From: Peribacillus sp. FSL P2-0133
GTDB lineage: Bacteria > Bacillota > Bacilli > Bacillales > DSM-1321
Assembly (NCBI RefSeq): GCF_037975445.1
Contig: NZ_CP150254.1
Span: 5,516,001-5,580,000 of the forward strand
Length of the DNA: 64,000 nt
Direction: 5' to 3'
Shown: positions 42,665 to 51,676 of the stretch, piece after piece
How the letters are laid out: every line of letters starts with the position of its first letter
How positions within the stretch are numbered: position 1 is the stretch's first letter
Notes under the pieces: generated by a model
What the model was told of the DNA's origin: nothing
Seen by the model: only the letters and a program-made list of their open reading frames with translations
Databases searched by the model: none
Position numbers and translations under genes: made by a program

Positions 42665-43558
42665 ATGGATTTTTTTGCAGTTGGACAAAAGATCAAAGAG
42701 CTACGTAAACAAATCGGGCTTTCCCAGGAAGAGTTGGCATCCGGTATTTGTACACAAGCACAGATCAGCAAGATTGAAAAAGGCGATGTCTATCCATATG
42801 CATCCACCCTCTACTTAATTTCCCAACGTTTAGGCGTTGATGTGAACTATTTTTTCGATATTGGAATGACCCCTAGGCTGGATTACGTTGAAGAAGTGAT
42901 TTATCAATTAAAAATAGCCAGAAGAACCCGAAATTATGAGGAAATGCAGCAAATTGTAAAGGCTGAGGAAAACAGTCCCCTATTTCTTCAGAATAAAAAG
43001 AATCATCAATTGATTCTTTGGCACAAGGGAATATACGAATATGAAAAAAATAAAGATTTAGATAAAGCCATAGAATTCATTAATCAGGCCATCGCCATTA
43101 CTCATACGACCGACAAAATATATTCGGAACGGGAGCTTGAAATCTTAAGCAGCCTTGGTGTAATGTATGTTGCCGAAGAACAGTACGAAAATGCATTCGC
43201 CTTGTTAAGGAAAGCTTTAGATCACTTGAAAGCCCTACCCTTTTTGACGGATAAAACGCTAAAGACACGCCTATCCTATAATTTTGGCAGAGTGTTAACA
43301 CGCCTGGTCCGATATGAAGAGTCCATTGCCTGCTGCCAAGATGCCATAAAGTGGTGCCTCGAACATGATCAATTATATGCTTTAGCTGATTTACACTACC
43401 ATTTAGGTTACAATTTTGAACTCATAGGTAACTTTGAAGAGGCAAAAGAGTACTTGGAAAAGTCAGCGTTTCTATTCAATTTACAAAAGAATCATACCTT
43501 TGTTACATTCATAAACAAAAAGTTAGACAGTTGGAAGAATGAAATGAAAATAAATTAA
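42665..43558 (+). CDS. PlcR-type (RNPP family) HTH-TPR quorum-sensing regulator
   Basis: 297-aa transcriptional regulator. An Xre-type HTH at residues 5-60 (IKELRKQIGLSQEELASG, QAQISKIEKGDVYPYASTL) is followed by five or so TPR-like helical pairs (about 75-290), for example HKGIYEYEKNKDLDKAIEFI, SSLGVMYVAEEQYENAFALL and HYHLGYNFELIGNFEEAKEY. This layout is that of PlcR/NprR/Rgg proteins, which bind a short re-imported peptide in the TPR groove. Length and HTH resemble PlcR most. ATG at 42665 follows TAAGGAGAA; the ORF from 42623 adds residues without a site. The divergent peptide gene is its presumed ligand source. Confidence 0.85.
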   Translation: MDFFAVGQKIKELRKQIGLSQEELASGICTQAQISKIEKGDVYPYASTLYLISQRLGVDVNYFFDIGMTPRLDYVEEVIYQLKIARRTRNYEEMQQIVKAEENSPLFLQNKKNHQLILWHKGIYEYEKNKDLDKAIEFINQAIAITHTTDKIYSERELEILSSLGVMYVAEEQYENAFALLRKALDHLKALPFLTDKTLKTRLSYNFGRVLTRLVRYEESIACCQDAIKWCLEHDQLYALADLHYHLGYNFELIGNFEEAKEYLEKSAFLFNLQKNHTFVTFINKKLDSWKNEMKIN

Positions 43559-43571
43559 TTCTATATTTTTG

Positions 43572-43602
43572 GCCATTCCCATGGGAATGGCTCCAATTTT
43601 TT
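43572..43602 (+). terminator. Terminator after the PlcR-type regulator
   Basis: Perfect 20-bp palindrome GCCATTCCCATGGGAATGGC followed after five bases by a T run. Confidence 0.75.
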
Positions 43603-43899
43603 AAGGAATGTACAATTTGAACGTTGCCTCCAGGCACCCGCTCCAGTCAACTTTGTTTTAACTTTTATATAGAACCCCATTTGCCTACAAACTGAGCCAT
43701 TCACCAGGAATATGTATAATTTCACACGCATCATTTTCAAAACCTCCATTCTACATTTTAAATTCCAAGCCAAAATGAAGTATAATAAAGAGATGCTTCA
43801 AAAAACGCACATTAATAAAAGGTTCCAGCCCCTCATCACTTAGTTTTGTGAAGCGTGATGAGGATGAAGGATTTCAGGCATGGTTAACGTTAATGCCAG

Positions 43900-44108
43900 T
43901 TATTCCTGTTTATATCCGAACCGCTTATATTCAAGGGGATTTTTGACGATATTGACTTTTACAGGGTTTTTATGAATATACGGCTAGAAGCAGTGATGGT
44001 TTGTTCGATTAAATGTTTTAGAACGTAAAGAGAACGCCCATGGAAAAAGCCCGGCAATCGATCCCGGGATGTAATATATGCACGGCCCAAGAATAACCGG
44101 GGGCGGGA
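43900..44108 (-). pseudogene. Decayed REP-associated tyrosine transposase (RAYT, IS200-like) fragment
   Basis: Two broken pieces on the minus strand. The 5' piece (about 44108-44032) reads SRPRLFLGRAYITSRDR followed by FFHGR, matching the N-terminus of RAYT/Y1 transposases (PRxxxxGxxYHITSRGN...F). The 3' piece (43983-43900), in another frame, reads YIHKNPVKVNIVKNPLEY then KRFGYKQE and stop, matching the conserved YIHxNPVKAxLVxxPxDYxxSSY end of the family. The catalytic middle is deleted and the frame shifted, so it is non-functional. Known family features support the call; no search was possible. Confidence 0.6.
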
Positions 44109-44195
44109 TTACGATAAGTTAAAGAACTGATGGTTCATGATCATACAAAAAATATAAATTTTGGTAAACAGGGCTTGTCCCTGAAGGAGGAGAGT

Positions 44196-45821
44196 ATGGA
44201 GCGGGAGTTGTTGTTAGTTGGGGAGCGGCTGGCGGAATTTTTGGAGGCCGGGGATCCGGAAGATTCGGATGTGGTGAATCAAGGGCTCCAGTTATACCGT
44301 CAGGGGCTCGTCGATATTAAAGAAGAAGCGGTGGATACGATTGCGGCTGAGGTACAGGATGGGACACGCTTTAGGGCCAGGCTGAATCTGCTCTTCCCTC
44401 AGGATGGAAGCTGTACATGTGATTCAAGGTTCATATGCCGGCATCAAATGGCCGTTTTCTTTTCTGCATATTCTGAACACGCTAGTGTTTCCGAATGGCT
44501 GAGCGAATGGAAAGCACCAAAAAACACCTCAACTGCCCAAGCACTGCAGCAAGTCAAACGGGCAAGTGAATTACTTAAACAGGCGGCGGGGAATTCCATC
44601 ATCTTAGATAAAAGCTACCCATCATGGAAGCAATTCGTCAATGATGCCTTTGCGGAACATGTCGAGCCCCATATAGGCGAGGCTACTTATATGATTGAAA
44701 ATCATATACAAACTTACTTTAAACGCCTTAGCTCAAAAGCTCCAATGGAAAGGGAATGGAAGTTGCTTTATCATTTCGTTACGCAATTTTGCACGATGCA
44801 GCAGACACTAAGAATGATTCAGCTGCATAAAAGTGAGACGCAAACGATCAGGGTCTTTTATGCACTTGCCGTCGACCTGGCAGAAGAGCTGCATGAATCG
44901 GTACAGCCGCTTAGCAGGCAAGCGAGGCCCTTCGCCTTTGATCCATTCGTTTTCAGCATCAAGGAAGATGTAGCTAAACTACTGGATGGAGGAGAAGGCC
45001 TGGAATACGAAAAGATCGACCTCTACCGGGAGATATGGAGCTACTTATTCTCCAACTCCTCATGGCGTAAAGAGGAACTGGAACGAATCAATAAAGAACT
45101 TCCCGACAAGTATATTGGCACCACTGAGAGGACGTCCTATTCCCTCGCAGCCATTCACCTATCCCTTTTGGAGAGCCATGATAAACAAGCGATTGAGTTT
45201 CTTCATGAATTGAAGAAGGAAGCCTGTCCATACATTTTTTATTGGCTGAATCTCCTGGCTGAATCTGACAACCGGTCACGTGCCATCCCTTTTATTGAAT
45301 TCATCAATAATAATGTCCAGGAATTCCTTGCCGGTTTATCCGATTATTATAAACGGGTAGATTTCGTCCGAACGTTCACGACTTTAATTAACAGTTGCTG
45401 TTATAAATTAAAACGGACCGATTTGCTTGAGAAATTTTACAGGGCCACCCTTCCGCACAGCTATTGGAACTATGCAAATTTCCTTTTTGAACAAGGACAA
45501 TATAAAAAATGGGTGGAGATGCATATTTACTCAGAAATCAGCATTGACTTAATCAGCAGTGAATCCATCAAAGAAGTGGTCTCAAAAGAACCGGAACTAA
45601 TCCTGCCCCTTTATTATCATGCGGTCCAGGAAAAAGTTTCTTTGAAAAACCGGCCTGCTTATAAGCAAGCTGTCCGTTATTTGAAAAGGATGCGCACCAT
45701 TTATAAAAAGAGCAAAAAGGAAGACGTATTCGATCGTTATATACTTTATGTAGCAGATTCAACCAAACGGCTTCGCGCTTTCCAAGAAGAACTAAAAAGG
45801 GGTAAGCTTATCGATGTTTAA
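44196..45821 (+). CDS. SWIM zinc-finger protein (YwqB-like)
   Basis: 541-aa protein whose N-terminal region contains a SWIM motif, CTCDSRFICRHQ (CxC...CxH, residues about 71-82), a zinc-binding fold found in proteins that act with SNF2 helicases. The remainder is helical without known motifs. ATG at 44196 follows AAGGAGGAGA; an upstream in-frame start at 44130 has no such site. Its last eight bases overlap the SNF2 gene, so both are made together. The same pairing is known as ywqB-ywqA in B. subtilis. Exact role in DNA metabolism is unknown. Confidence 0.87.
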   Translation: MERELLLVGERLAEFLEAGDPEDSDVVNQGLQLYRQGLVDIKEEAVDTIAAEVQDGTRFRARLNLLFPQDGSCTCDSRFICRHQMAVFFSAYSEHASVSEWLSEWKAPKNTSTAQALQQVKRASELLKQAAGNSIILDKSYPSWKQFVNDAFAEHVEPHIGEATYMIENHIQTYFKRLSSKAPMEREWKLLYHFVTQFCTMQQTLRMIQLHKSETQTIRVFYALAVDLAEELHESVQPLSRQARPFAFDPFVFSIKEDVAKLLDGGEGLEYEKIDLYREIWSYLFSNSSWRKEELERINKELPDKYIGTTERTSYSLAAIHLSLLESHDKQAIEFLHELKKEACPYIFYWLNLLAESDNRSRAIPFIEFINNNVQEFLAGLSDYYKRVDFVRTFTTLINSCCYKLKRTDLLEKFYRATLPHSYWNYANFLFEQGQYKKWVEMHIYSEISIDLISSESIKEVVSKEPELILPLYYHAVQEKVSLKNRPAYKQAVRYLKRMRTIYKKSKKEDVFDRYILYVADSTKRLRAFQEELKRGKLIDV

Positions 45822-48786
45822 TCCAGGGAAATTAAAAATCAAAATAGCGGCTCTCGAAAACGGAACTTACGCCCTTGGTGTCGTCAATGAAGAGAATACC
45901 TTCCTCACTACGAATCATATACGCAGGCTGTTATTCAACTGGGATGACGCAAGCTTTTATGGTACTAAAATGACTACGGATATAGTGGATGGAAATCAAG
46001 TATTCATTCTTGACGCTTGGGGACTTCTCAACTTTTTTGCTAGGGAAAGCTTTAACTCCTTCATAGAATGGGAATGGTCCGAGTTATCCTCCCTTTGCCT
46101 ATCAGCAGCGCCCGTTCTTCATGAATCCATTGAAGCCGGAATCCCCGTACCGGATTTCACTAATCTTCAGTTGGACTCCATCGGCTGGAAGCTGCCGGAA
46201 GAAGTGGAAGAGGAATTCGTCCCTTCCTTTTGGGAAGAAGAAATATCTTTGGATCTCCCTTCACCTGAACTGGAAACAAACCGTACTTTTATCGAAAAGT
46301 GGTATAACGGTGCCGCTAATATGTATTTAAAAAACTATTCACCCATGCAGCATAAATGGAGTGAAGCCGTCGGGGCATTAAAGGATACACGACTTTCTCC
46401 CGAAGAATTGCAGGCCTTTTTTGACAAAGACAGCTGGCAGGAATGGCTCGGTACCCTGCCCGATCCCAAGCCATTCACCATAGGTCTCCGTTTAACTGAG
46501 CCTCCTGATGGCAATGGGCCTTGGATTCTCGATGTTACCCTTCGTTCAAAAAGGGATGAGAATATCCTTGAAACATATACAGGAAAAAAACTGCCGCGCG
46601 GCTGGAATAAGTATGCAAGTGAAGTGGTGCGTGCTACGAAACGCTGGCAACTCGTCGTGCCATGGCTTGGGGAGAATGGCCGTCTGAAAAGGGAGATTTC
46701 GGAAACGGATGCATGGGAGTTTCTGACCGACGCAAGCGAAAAGCTCCTGTTTCTTGGCGTCGAAATTCTCCTTCCATCGTGGTGGCTTGCCTTGAAGGAG
46801 TCTTCATTGAAGGTCAAGGCGAAAGTGAAGAGCCAATCGAACCGCGGCCCGTCTTATGTCGGGTTAAAAGCTTTAATGGACTTCGATTGGCGTTTCTCAT
46901 TAAATGGCAAAGAGCTCACCGAGGCGGAGTTCGAGGAGCTCGTCAATGAAAAAAGGCGGCTTGTCTTCATCCGCGGCCAATGGGTCAAGCTTGATCCAGC
47001 TTTCATTAAACAAATTCAGGAGCTGATGGAAACAGCTAATGAAAAAGGCATCCAATTGACTGACTTGCTGCAGCAGGAACTGTTGAATGGCGTAAATGAA
47101 GATGGCGATGACGATTCTGAAAACGACGAAATGCTTCGGATTCAATTTGAATTGAACCAGGAGCTCCGTAAAATGGTTGGAAGACTCCGGGAAACCAAAA
47201 ACATATCCATCCTGCCCGTCCCTAATGCACTTCAAGGTGATTTACGCCCCTATCAAAAACTGGGCATGAGCTGGCTCCTTTTTTTAAGGGAGCATGGTTT
47301 TGGTGCTTGTCTAGCCGACGATATGGGACTTGGAAAAACCGTCCAGATGATTGCCTACCTACTTCATGTGAAAGGCAAAGAAGGAGTGAGTAAAGAGCTC
47401 CCCACTGCCCCCAGGGTTAAACAAAAAAGTGAACCGATCATTGTCGAAGAGGATAGTAGCACAGAGAGCAGTGATGAGGCTGAGATCATTGCCACTACCC
47501 CCGAATCCGTCTCTGTACAATCGTCGCTCATCGTCTGCCCGACGTCGGTCCTGGGCAACTGGCAAAAGGAATTGGAAAAATTCGCACCTTCACTTAAAGT
47601 TCACCTTCATTACGGATCGAATCGTGCTAAAGGTGAAGCATTTACTAAACTGGCAGCCGATCATGATATTGTCTTAACATCATATGGACTGACCCACCAA
47701 GATGTGGCTGAACTGACCACCATCCATTGGAGCAGCGTTATCCTTGATGAAGCACAAAACATCAAGAATGCTCAAACAAAGCAATCCAAAGCGGTCCGCA
47801 AGCTAAACGGCAGACATCATATCGCCTTATCGGGTACGCCGATGGAAAACCGTTTAAGTGAGCTGTGGGCGATTTTCGACTTCATCAACAAAGGTTATCT
47901 TGGAACGCTAGGTCAGTTTCAGGAAAAATATGTGGCGACCATTGAGCGTGATGAACAGAAGGATAAAATCAAGGAATTGCAGCGTTTGATTCAGCCCTTC
48001 TTGCTTCGCCGTACAAAACGCGATAAAGAAGTCGCTCTTAATCTTCCGGATAAGCAAGAACAAAAGGAATTCGTACCGCTTACCACCGAGCAAGCATCGT
48101 TGTATGAACAACTGATAAAAGATACATTCACTGATATCGAACAACTGTCTGCCTTTGAAAGAAAAGGCATCATCCTCCAGATGCTGAATAAGCTCAAGCA
48201 GCTTTGCAATCATCCAGCTCTTTACTTAAAAGAGACGGAGAAGGAAAACATCATGAAGGCACCTAACCGATCAGGCAAACTCGAGAAGCTGACCGAGATT
48301 ATCGATGCTGTCCGCGAACAGGATGAAAGCTGTCTCATTTTCACACAATATATCGGGATGGGCAATATGATTAAAGAATTGCTGGAAAAACGATATGGCT
48401 TTGAAGTGCCATTCCTGAACGGGAGTGCGAACAAGAAGCAGCGTGATGAAATGATCACCCGATTCCAAGATGGGGAATTCCCCATCTTCATACTCTCGTT
48501 GAAAGCGGGCGGCACTGGACTTAATCTTACAGAAGCAAACCACGTGATTCACTATGATCGCTGGTGGAATCCGGCTGTTGAAAATCAAGCCACCGACCGT
48601 GCTTACCGAATTGGACAACAGCGTTTCGTTCACGTTCATAAGCTAATCTGCACAGGGACCCTGGAAGAAAAAATCGACCAGATGCTTGATAAAAAGCAAG
48701 CCCTGAACGACGAGATCATCAGCAGTGACAACTGGATCACCGAACTTTCCACAGAGGAAATCAAGGACTTGGTTGCTCTTCAATAA
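45814..48786 (+). CDS. SNF2-family DEAD/H helicase (YwqA-like)
   Basis: 990-aa double-stranded DNA translocase. N-terminal half carries the bacterial SNF2-associated region (about 1-430). The motor has Walker A LADDMGLGKTVQ, the insert with an acidic Ser/Glu-rich stretch (EEDSSTESSDEAE), DEAQ box LDEAQNIKN, SGTPMENRLSELW, and the C-terminal lobe with QYIGMGNM, LKAGGTGLNLTEAN and RAYRIGQ. The start overlaps the SWIM gene by eight bases. Probable function in DNA repair, replication or transcription remodelling with its SWIM partner; no defence genes sit nearby. Confidence 0.92.
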   Translation: MFNPGKLKIKIAALENGTYALGVVNEENTFLTTNHIRRLLFNWDDASFYGTKMTTDIVDGNQVFILDAWGLLNFFARESFNSFIEWEWSELSSLCLSAAPVLHESIEAGIPVPDFTNLQLDSIGWKLPEEVEEEFVPSFWEEEISLDLPSPELETNRTFIEKWYNGAANMYLKNYSPMQHKWSEAVGALKDTRLSPEELQAFFDKDSWQEWLGTLPDPKPFTIGLRLTEPPDGNGPWILDVTLRSKRDENILETYTGKKLPRGWNKYASEVVRATKRWQLVVPWLGENGRLKREISETDAWEFLTDASEKLLFLGVEILLPSWWLALKESSLKVKAKVKSQSNRGPSYVGLKALMDFDWRFSLNGKELTEAEFEELVNEKRRLVFIRGQWVKLDPAFIKQIQELMETANEKGIQLTDLLQQELLNGVNEDGDDDSENDEMLRIQFELNQELRKMVGRLRETKNISILPVPNALQGDLRPYQKLGMSWLLFLREHGFGACLADDMGLGKTVQMIAYLLHVKGKEGVSKELPTAPRVKQKSEPIIVEEDSSTESSDEAEIIATTPESVSVQSSLIVCPTSVLGNWQKELEKFAPSLKVHLHYGSNRAKGEAFTKLAADHDIVLTSYGLTHQDVAELTTIHWSSVILDEAQNIKNAQTKQSKAVRKLNGRHHIALSGTPMENRLSELWAIFDFINKGYLGTLGQFQEKYVATIERDEQKDKIKELQRLIQPFLLRRTKRDKEVALNLPDKQEQKEFVPLTTEQASLYEQLIKDTFTDIEQLSAFERKGIILQMLNKLKQLCNHPALYLKETEKENIMKAPNRSGKLEKLTEIIDAVREQDESCLIFTQYIGMGNMIKELLEKRYGFEVPFLNGSANKKQRDEMITRFQDGEFPIFILSLKAGGTGLNLTEANHVIHYDRWWNPAVENQATDRAYRIGQQRFVHVHKLICTGTLEEKIDQMLDKKQALNDEIISSDNWITELSTEEIKDLVALQ

Positions 48787-48840
48787 CCCGCTCTCACGAT
48801 ATGAAGATGAATGAGGGCAGGTTGTTAGCTACTCAGGACA

Positions 48841-48883
48841 AAAAAAGGGGAGAATGCATATATGATATGCATTCCCCTTTTTT
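48841..48883 (+). terminator. Terminator after the SWIM-SNF2 unit
   Basis: Stem AAAAAAGGGG-(AG)-AATGCATA / TATGCATT-CCCCTTTTTT, with a two-base bulge and a long T run. Confidence 0.85.
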
Positions 48884-48955
48884 TATACATAAGCGTCTGT
48901 AACTTTTAAACCCTTGAATACCTGGCATGGTCTAGTTCGAATACGTTTATATGAT

Positions 48956-49564
48956 TCAAAAAAGCGATTTCACCATATAGAGAGCTGTGATCCAAATGAT
49001 GATTGCAGAAATTTTATTTAATATTCCAAGGAATTTCCCGGATGTATCAACCTTTTTCAGCAATCGCCCCGCAAGACATAATCCATGGAACCAGCACCAT
49101 GACACAAAGATGCACGTTATGGCGAATATCATTTTATCTTTCCCAGAATAAACAAGTGAGCTTGAACCGATTACACCTATCGTATCCAAGATTGCATGCG
49201 GATTCAGTAATGAGACTGATAGAGTAAACACAATTTGCTTTTTGGTCGACATCTGCATGGATTGGGCACCTGACTGTGAATTCGATTTGGCAAACCAAAT
49301 CTGAAAACCCATATACAATAAAAATACAACTCCGATTATGATTAATGTAAGGCGCAACCAATCATATTGCATGACAACCAACGAAACACCTAAAATAGCT
49401 AACAGAATGAGCACTGTATCACAAATTGCAGCTGTGATCGTTGCTGGCAATGCTCTTTTTATTGTAGGTTGGATTGCTCCTTGATTAAAAATGAATACAT
49501 TTTGCACTCCCAACGGAAGTATCAGCCCTAATGCCAATAATAATCCATGAAAAAATGGCCCCAT
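48956..49564 (-). CDS. LysE/ArgO-family amino-acid exporter
   Basis: 202-aa integral membrane protein with six hydrophobic segments. The LysE signature is at the N-terminus: LLLALGLILPLGVQNVFIFN (GLxLPxGxQN), then a conserved SLLNPHAILDTIGVIG in the fourth segment. These proteins export basic or other amino acids. ATG at 49564 follows GGGAGGGGG; an upstream reading adds 19 residues without support. It is divergent from a MocR-type regulator with a perfect operator dyad between them, so expression is probably controlled by that regulator and an amino-acid-derived ligand. Confidence 0.88.
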   Translation of the reverse strand: MGPFFHGLLLALGLILPLGVQNVFIFNQGAIQPTIKRALPATITAAICDTVLILLAILGVSLVVMQYDWLRLTLIIIGVVFLLYMGFQIWFAKSNSQSGAQSMQMSTKKQIVFTLSVSLLNPHAILDTIGVIGSSSLVYSGKDKMIFAITCIFVSWCWFHGLCLAGRLLKKVDTSGKFLGILNKISAIIIWITALYMVKSLF

Positions 49565-49623
49565 ACGAATACCCCCTCCCTTCATATTCAGTATAATGAA
49601 AATAACAAAGGAATTAACCATCC

Positions 49624-49651
49624 AATTGGTTGGTTTTCAATCCAACCAATT
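49624..49651. promoter_or_regulatory. Probable MocR operator between exporter and regulator
   Basis: Perfect 10-bp inverted repeat AATTGGTTGG / CCAACCAATT with an eight-base spacer in the 122-bp divergent promoter region. A partial third copy (CCATCCAATT) overlaps its left arm. The TTGGTTGG-type arms are of the kind often found for MocR/GntR regulators. Confidence 0.65.
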
Positions 49652-49686
49652 TAATGAATATAGAACATGAAAGGAGTGGTTTTCGC

Positions 49687-51132
49687 ATGTTTATCGAATG
49701 GAGGCCAACCCGGACTTCCGACCAATCACTTCACCAACAAATAGTAGATTGGGTCAAACAACAAATTACACGAGGGGAATGGCCGGTTGGTACTAAGCTT
49801 CCATCACAACGCTCATTGGCCGACTCATTTGGTGTAAACCGAAGTACCCTCATCACAGCCATAGATGAGCTGATTGCAGATGGATTATTGGAAACTAAGA
49901 TTGGGTCCGGCACATTCGTTTCAAATAATACATGGAATGTGCTCGTCTCCAGCAAACAGCCCGACTGGAAAAACTATGTCCGGAATGGCCTTCATGAACC
50001 TAATTTAAAAACGATTCAGGACATTAATCAGTATGAAACGGACACCGCCATCATCAGATTGGGCACGGGCGAACTATCTCCAGCTCTATTGCCTACAAAA
50101 CAAATCGAAAAGACGTTGCGATCCACTTCATTTGATGCCCACTCATTAGGTTATTCCGAGCCCAAGGGTGATAAGAGACTTCGCCAATGTATAAGTGTTT
50201 ATTTAGAAACAAAAGGGATCAACGCAAGTCCCAGCTCCCTCATGGTCGTTTCTGGCGGGCTTCAGGCACTCCAGTTGATTTCAGTTGGTTTACTTCAGAA
50301 GGGATCGTTGATTTTACATGAATCCCCTTCCTATTTAAATTCCGTTCACCCTTTTCAATCTGCGGGCATGCACTTATTAGGTTTATCAATACAAGGCCGG
50401 GAAAGTATTCCGACACAAATAAAGCGCATCAATGGAAGGAAAAAAGCGTCACTGTTTTATACTGTTCCAACGTTTAACAATCCAACAAATACTACATGGA
50501 CAAAAGAAGAAAGACTAAACCTCCTATCACTTTGCAAAAAAGAACAGATTCCTATTATTGAAGATGACGTATATAGTGATTTGTGGTTTGAAAAAGAACC
50601 ACCGCCGCCTTTAAAATCTCTTGATGCAGATGGCCTTGTATTGCACATTGGCAGTATGTCCAAAACTTTAAGCCCCGGATTGCGTATCGGATGGATTGCT
50701 GGCCCGATAACTGTGATTGAACGTTTAGCGGACATTAAAATGCAAATGGATTACGGTTCCAGTGCACTTTCCCAACACCTTGTGGCAGAATGGTTAGCAA
50801 ATGGTCAATATTCAAGGCATTTAGAGTGGCTAAGGCATGAGTTGATAGATCGCAGAGATTTTACATTAACCCTTCTCGATCAATATTTTAAGGAACTGGC
50901 TGAATGGCAAATACCTCAAGGCGGATTTTATATATGGTTAAAATTATGTAAACCCATCGTGAATCCAAACCTTTTCAAGCAAGCGATAAAGGAGAACATA
51001 CTTCTTAATCCGGGATACATATACGAACCAAATAACCATACACATATACGGCTTTCATATTCATACGCCTCGAAGGATCAATTAGCTTATGGCATCCAAA
51101 CCCTATCAAAGATCATTCGGCGGATGGTTTGA
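49687..51132 (+). CDS. MocR-family (GntR HTH plus aminotransferase fold) regulator
   Basis: 481 aa. Winged-helix GntR domain at residues 10-80 (QLHQQIVDWVKQQITRGEWP, LPSQRSLADSFGVNRSTL) and a fold-type I aminotransferase domain (about 115-480). The PLP-lysine region is SMSKTLSPGLRIGW, with the upstream PTFNNPTNTTW and EDDVYSDLWF. MocR regulators sense PLP together with an amino compound. ATG at 49687 follows GAAAGGAGTGG. The divergent LysE exporter is the likely target. Confidence 0.92.
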   Translation: MFIEWRPTRTSDQSLHQQIVDWVKQQITRGEWPVGTKLPSQRSLADSFGVNRSTLITAIDELIADGLLETKIGSGTFVSNNTWNVLVSSKQPDWKNYVRNGLHEPNLKTIQDINQYETDTAIIRLGTGELSPALLPTKQIEKTLRSTSFDAHSLGYSEPKGDKRLRQCISVYLETKGINASPSSLMVVSGGLQALQLISVGLLQKGSLILHESPSYLNSVHPFQSAGMHLLGLSIQGRESIPTQIKRINGRKKASLFYTVPTFNNPTNTTWTKEERLNLLSLCKKEQIPIIEDDVYSDLWFEKEPPPPLKSLDADGLVLHIGSMSKTLSPGLRIGWIAGPITVIERLADIKMQMDYGSSALSQHLVAEWLANGQYSRHLEWLRHELIDRRDFTLTLLDQYFKELAEWQIPQGGFYIWLKLCKPIVNPNLFKQAIKENILLNPGYIYEPNNHTHIRLSYSYASKDQLAYGIQTLSKIIRRMV

Positions 51133-51166
51133 CATTTTGAAGGATAGGAAACACTCATCATATCGA

Positions 51167-51186
51167 GGAGCTGCCGTGGCAGCTCC
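51167..51186. terminator. Hairpin after the MocR gene
   Basis: Perfect inverted repeat GGAGCTGCC-GT-GGCAGCTCC, 35 bp behind the MocR stop. There is no clear T run, so termination is uncertain. Confidence 0.45.
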
Positions 51187-51259
51187 ATCCCTATTGAGTA
51201 AAGTAACTTATTCGTACGCTCTCATGCCCTACAATGTCCTGCAGTTCCAGAAGATGATA

Positions 51260-51676
51260 TCACGGATTAGCAGCTTTCATTTTTACGTTCCGCCCTTTTT
51301 GCTGGATGATGAAAAAAGAATGGTGATGGCCATGATTGATCATGATATGATCGAGGATTGCAGTAAGCACCTCACCCTTATTCGGCTGATACGTCCCTGA
51401 ACTTTCCTCAATGATGATTTTTTCTTGGTGGGGATCATAATTAATAGATGTTTTAGCACCTCTTTCAAAAAAAGAAAGGGTTACCTCCTGACATAGAGGA
51501 AAATCCTGATAGAGTGAATCTGAGCGGGGATCCTTTTCAAAGGGGGAATGGACGTGCTGAAGTGCATCAAAGAAACTCGGTTTTGTAAGATATGAACTGT
51601 CGCTTCCTCTCCTTTCGAATTTCACTGTAATTCCAAGACTACCTACTTTATTGCTGGATTTTTTCTTATAACTCAT
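51260..51676 (-). CDS. Hypothetical protein (138 aa)
   Basis: Not recognised. ATG at 51676 follows AAAAGGAGGG, which decides the start; the open frame continues upstream to 51829 without a ribosome site. The product is soluble-looking, with a basic N-terminus (MSYKKKSSNKVGSLGITVKF) and alternating strand-like segments (EVTLSFFERGAKTSINYD, KIIIEESSGTY), a His-rich turn (INHGHHHSFF) and a basic end. No signal peptide. It is a single gene between the MocR regulator and vpr. Confidence 0.65.
   Translation of the reverse strand: MSYKKKSSNKVGSLGITVKFERRGSDSSYLTKPSFFDALQHVHSPFEKDPRSDSLYQDFPLCQEVTLSFFERGAKTSINYDPHQEKIIIEESSGTYQPNKGEVLTAILDHIMINHGHHHSFFIIQQKGRNVKMKAANP

Larger units (their letters stand above)
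43559..44195. other. Gap with hairpins and a transposase relic
   Basis: About 640 bp between the regulator and the SWIM gene without an intact gene. It contains a terminator palindrome (43572-43602), an inverted repeat CCTCATCAC (43831-43839) / GTGATGAGG (43855-43863) and the relic of a RAYT transposase (43900-44108). A 70-residue minus-strand frame at 43561-43773 runs through the terminator and is not credible. Confidence 0.6.

Noticed and set aside
43561-43773. 70-aa minus-strand frame behind the PlcR-type gene
   Set aside because: Runs through a perfect terminator palindrome and lacks a protein-like pattern.
46335-46817. 160-aa minus-strand frame inside the SNF2 gene
   Set aside because: Antisense shadow; the SNF2 frame is unambiguous.
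51089-51400. 103-aa plus-strand frame after the MocR gene
   Set aside because: Starts inside the MocR gene in another frame, crosses a hairpin and overlaps the end of the minus-strand gene; no ribosome site.
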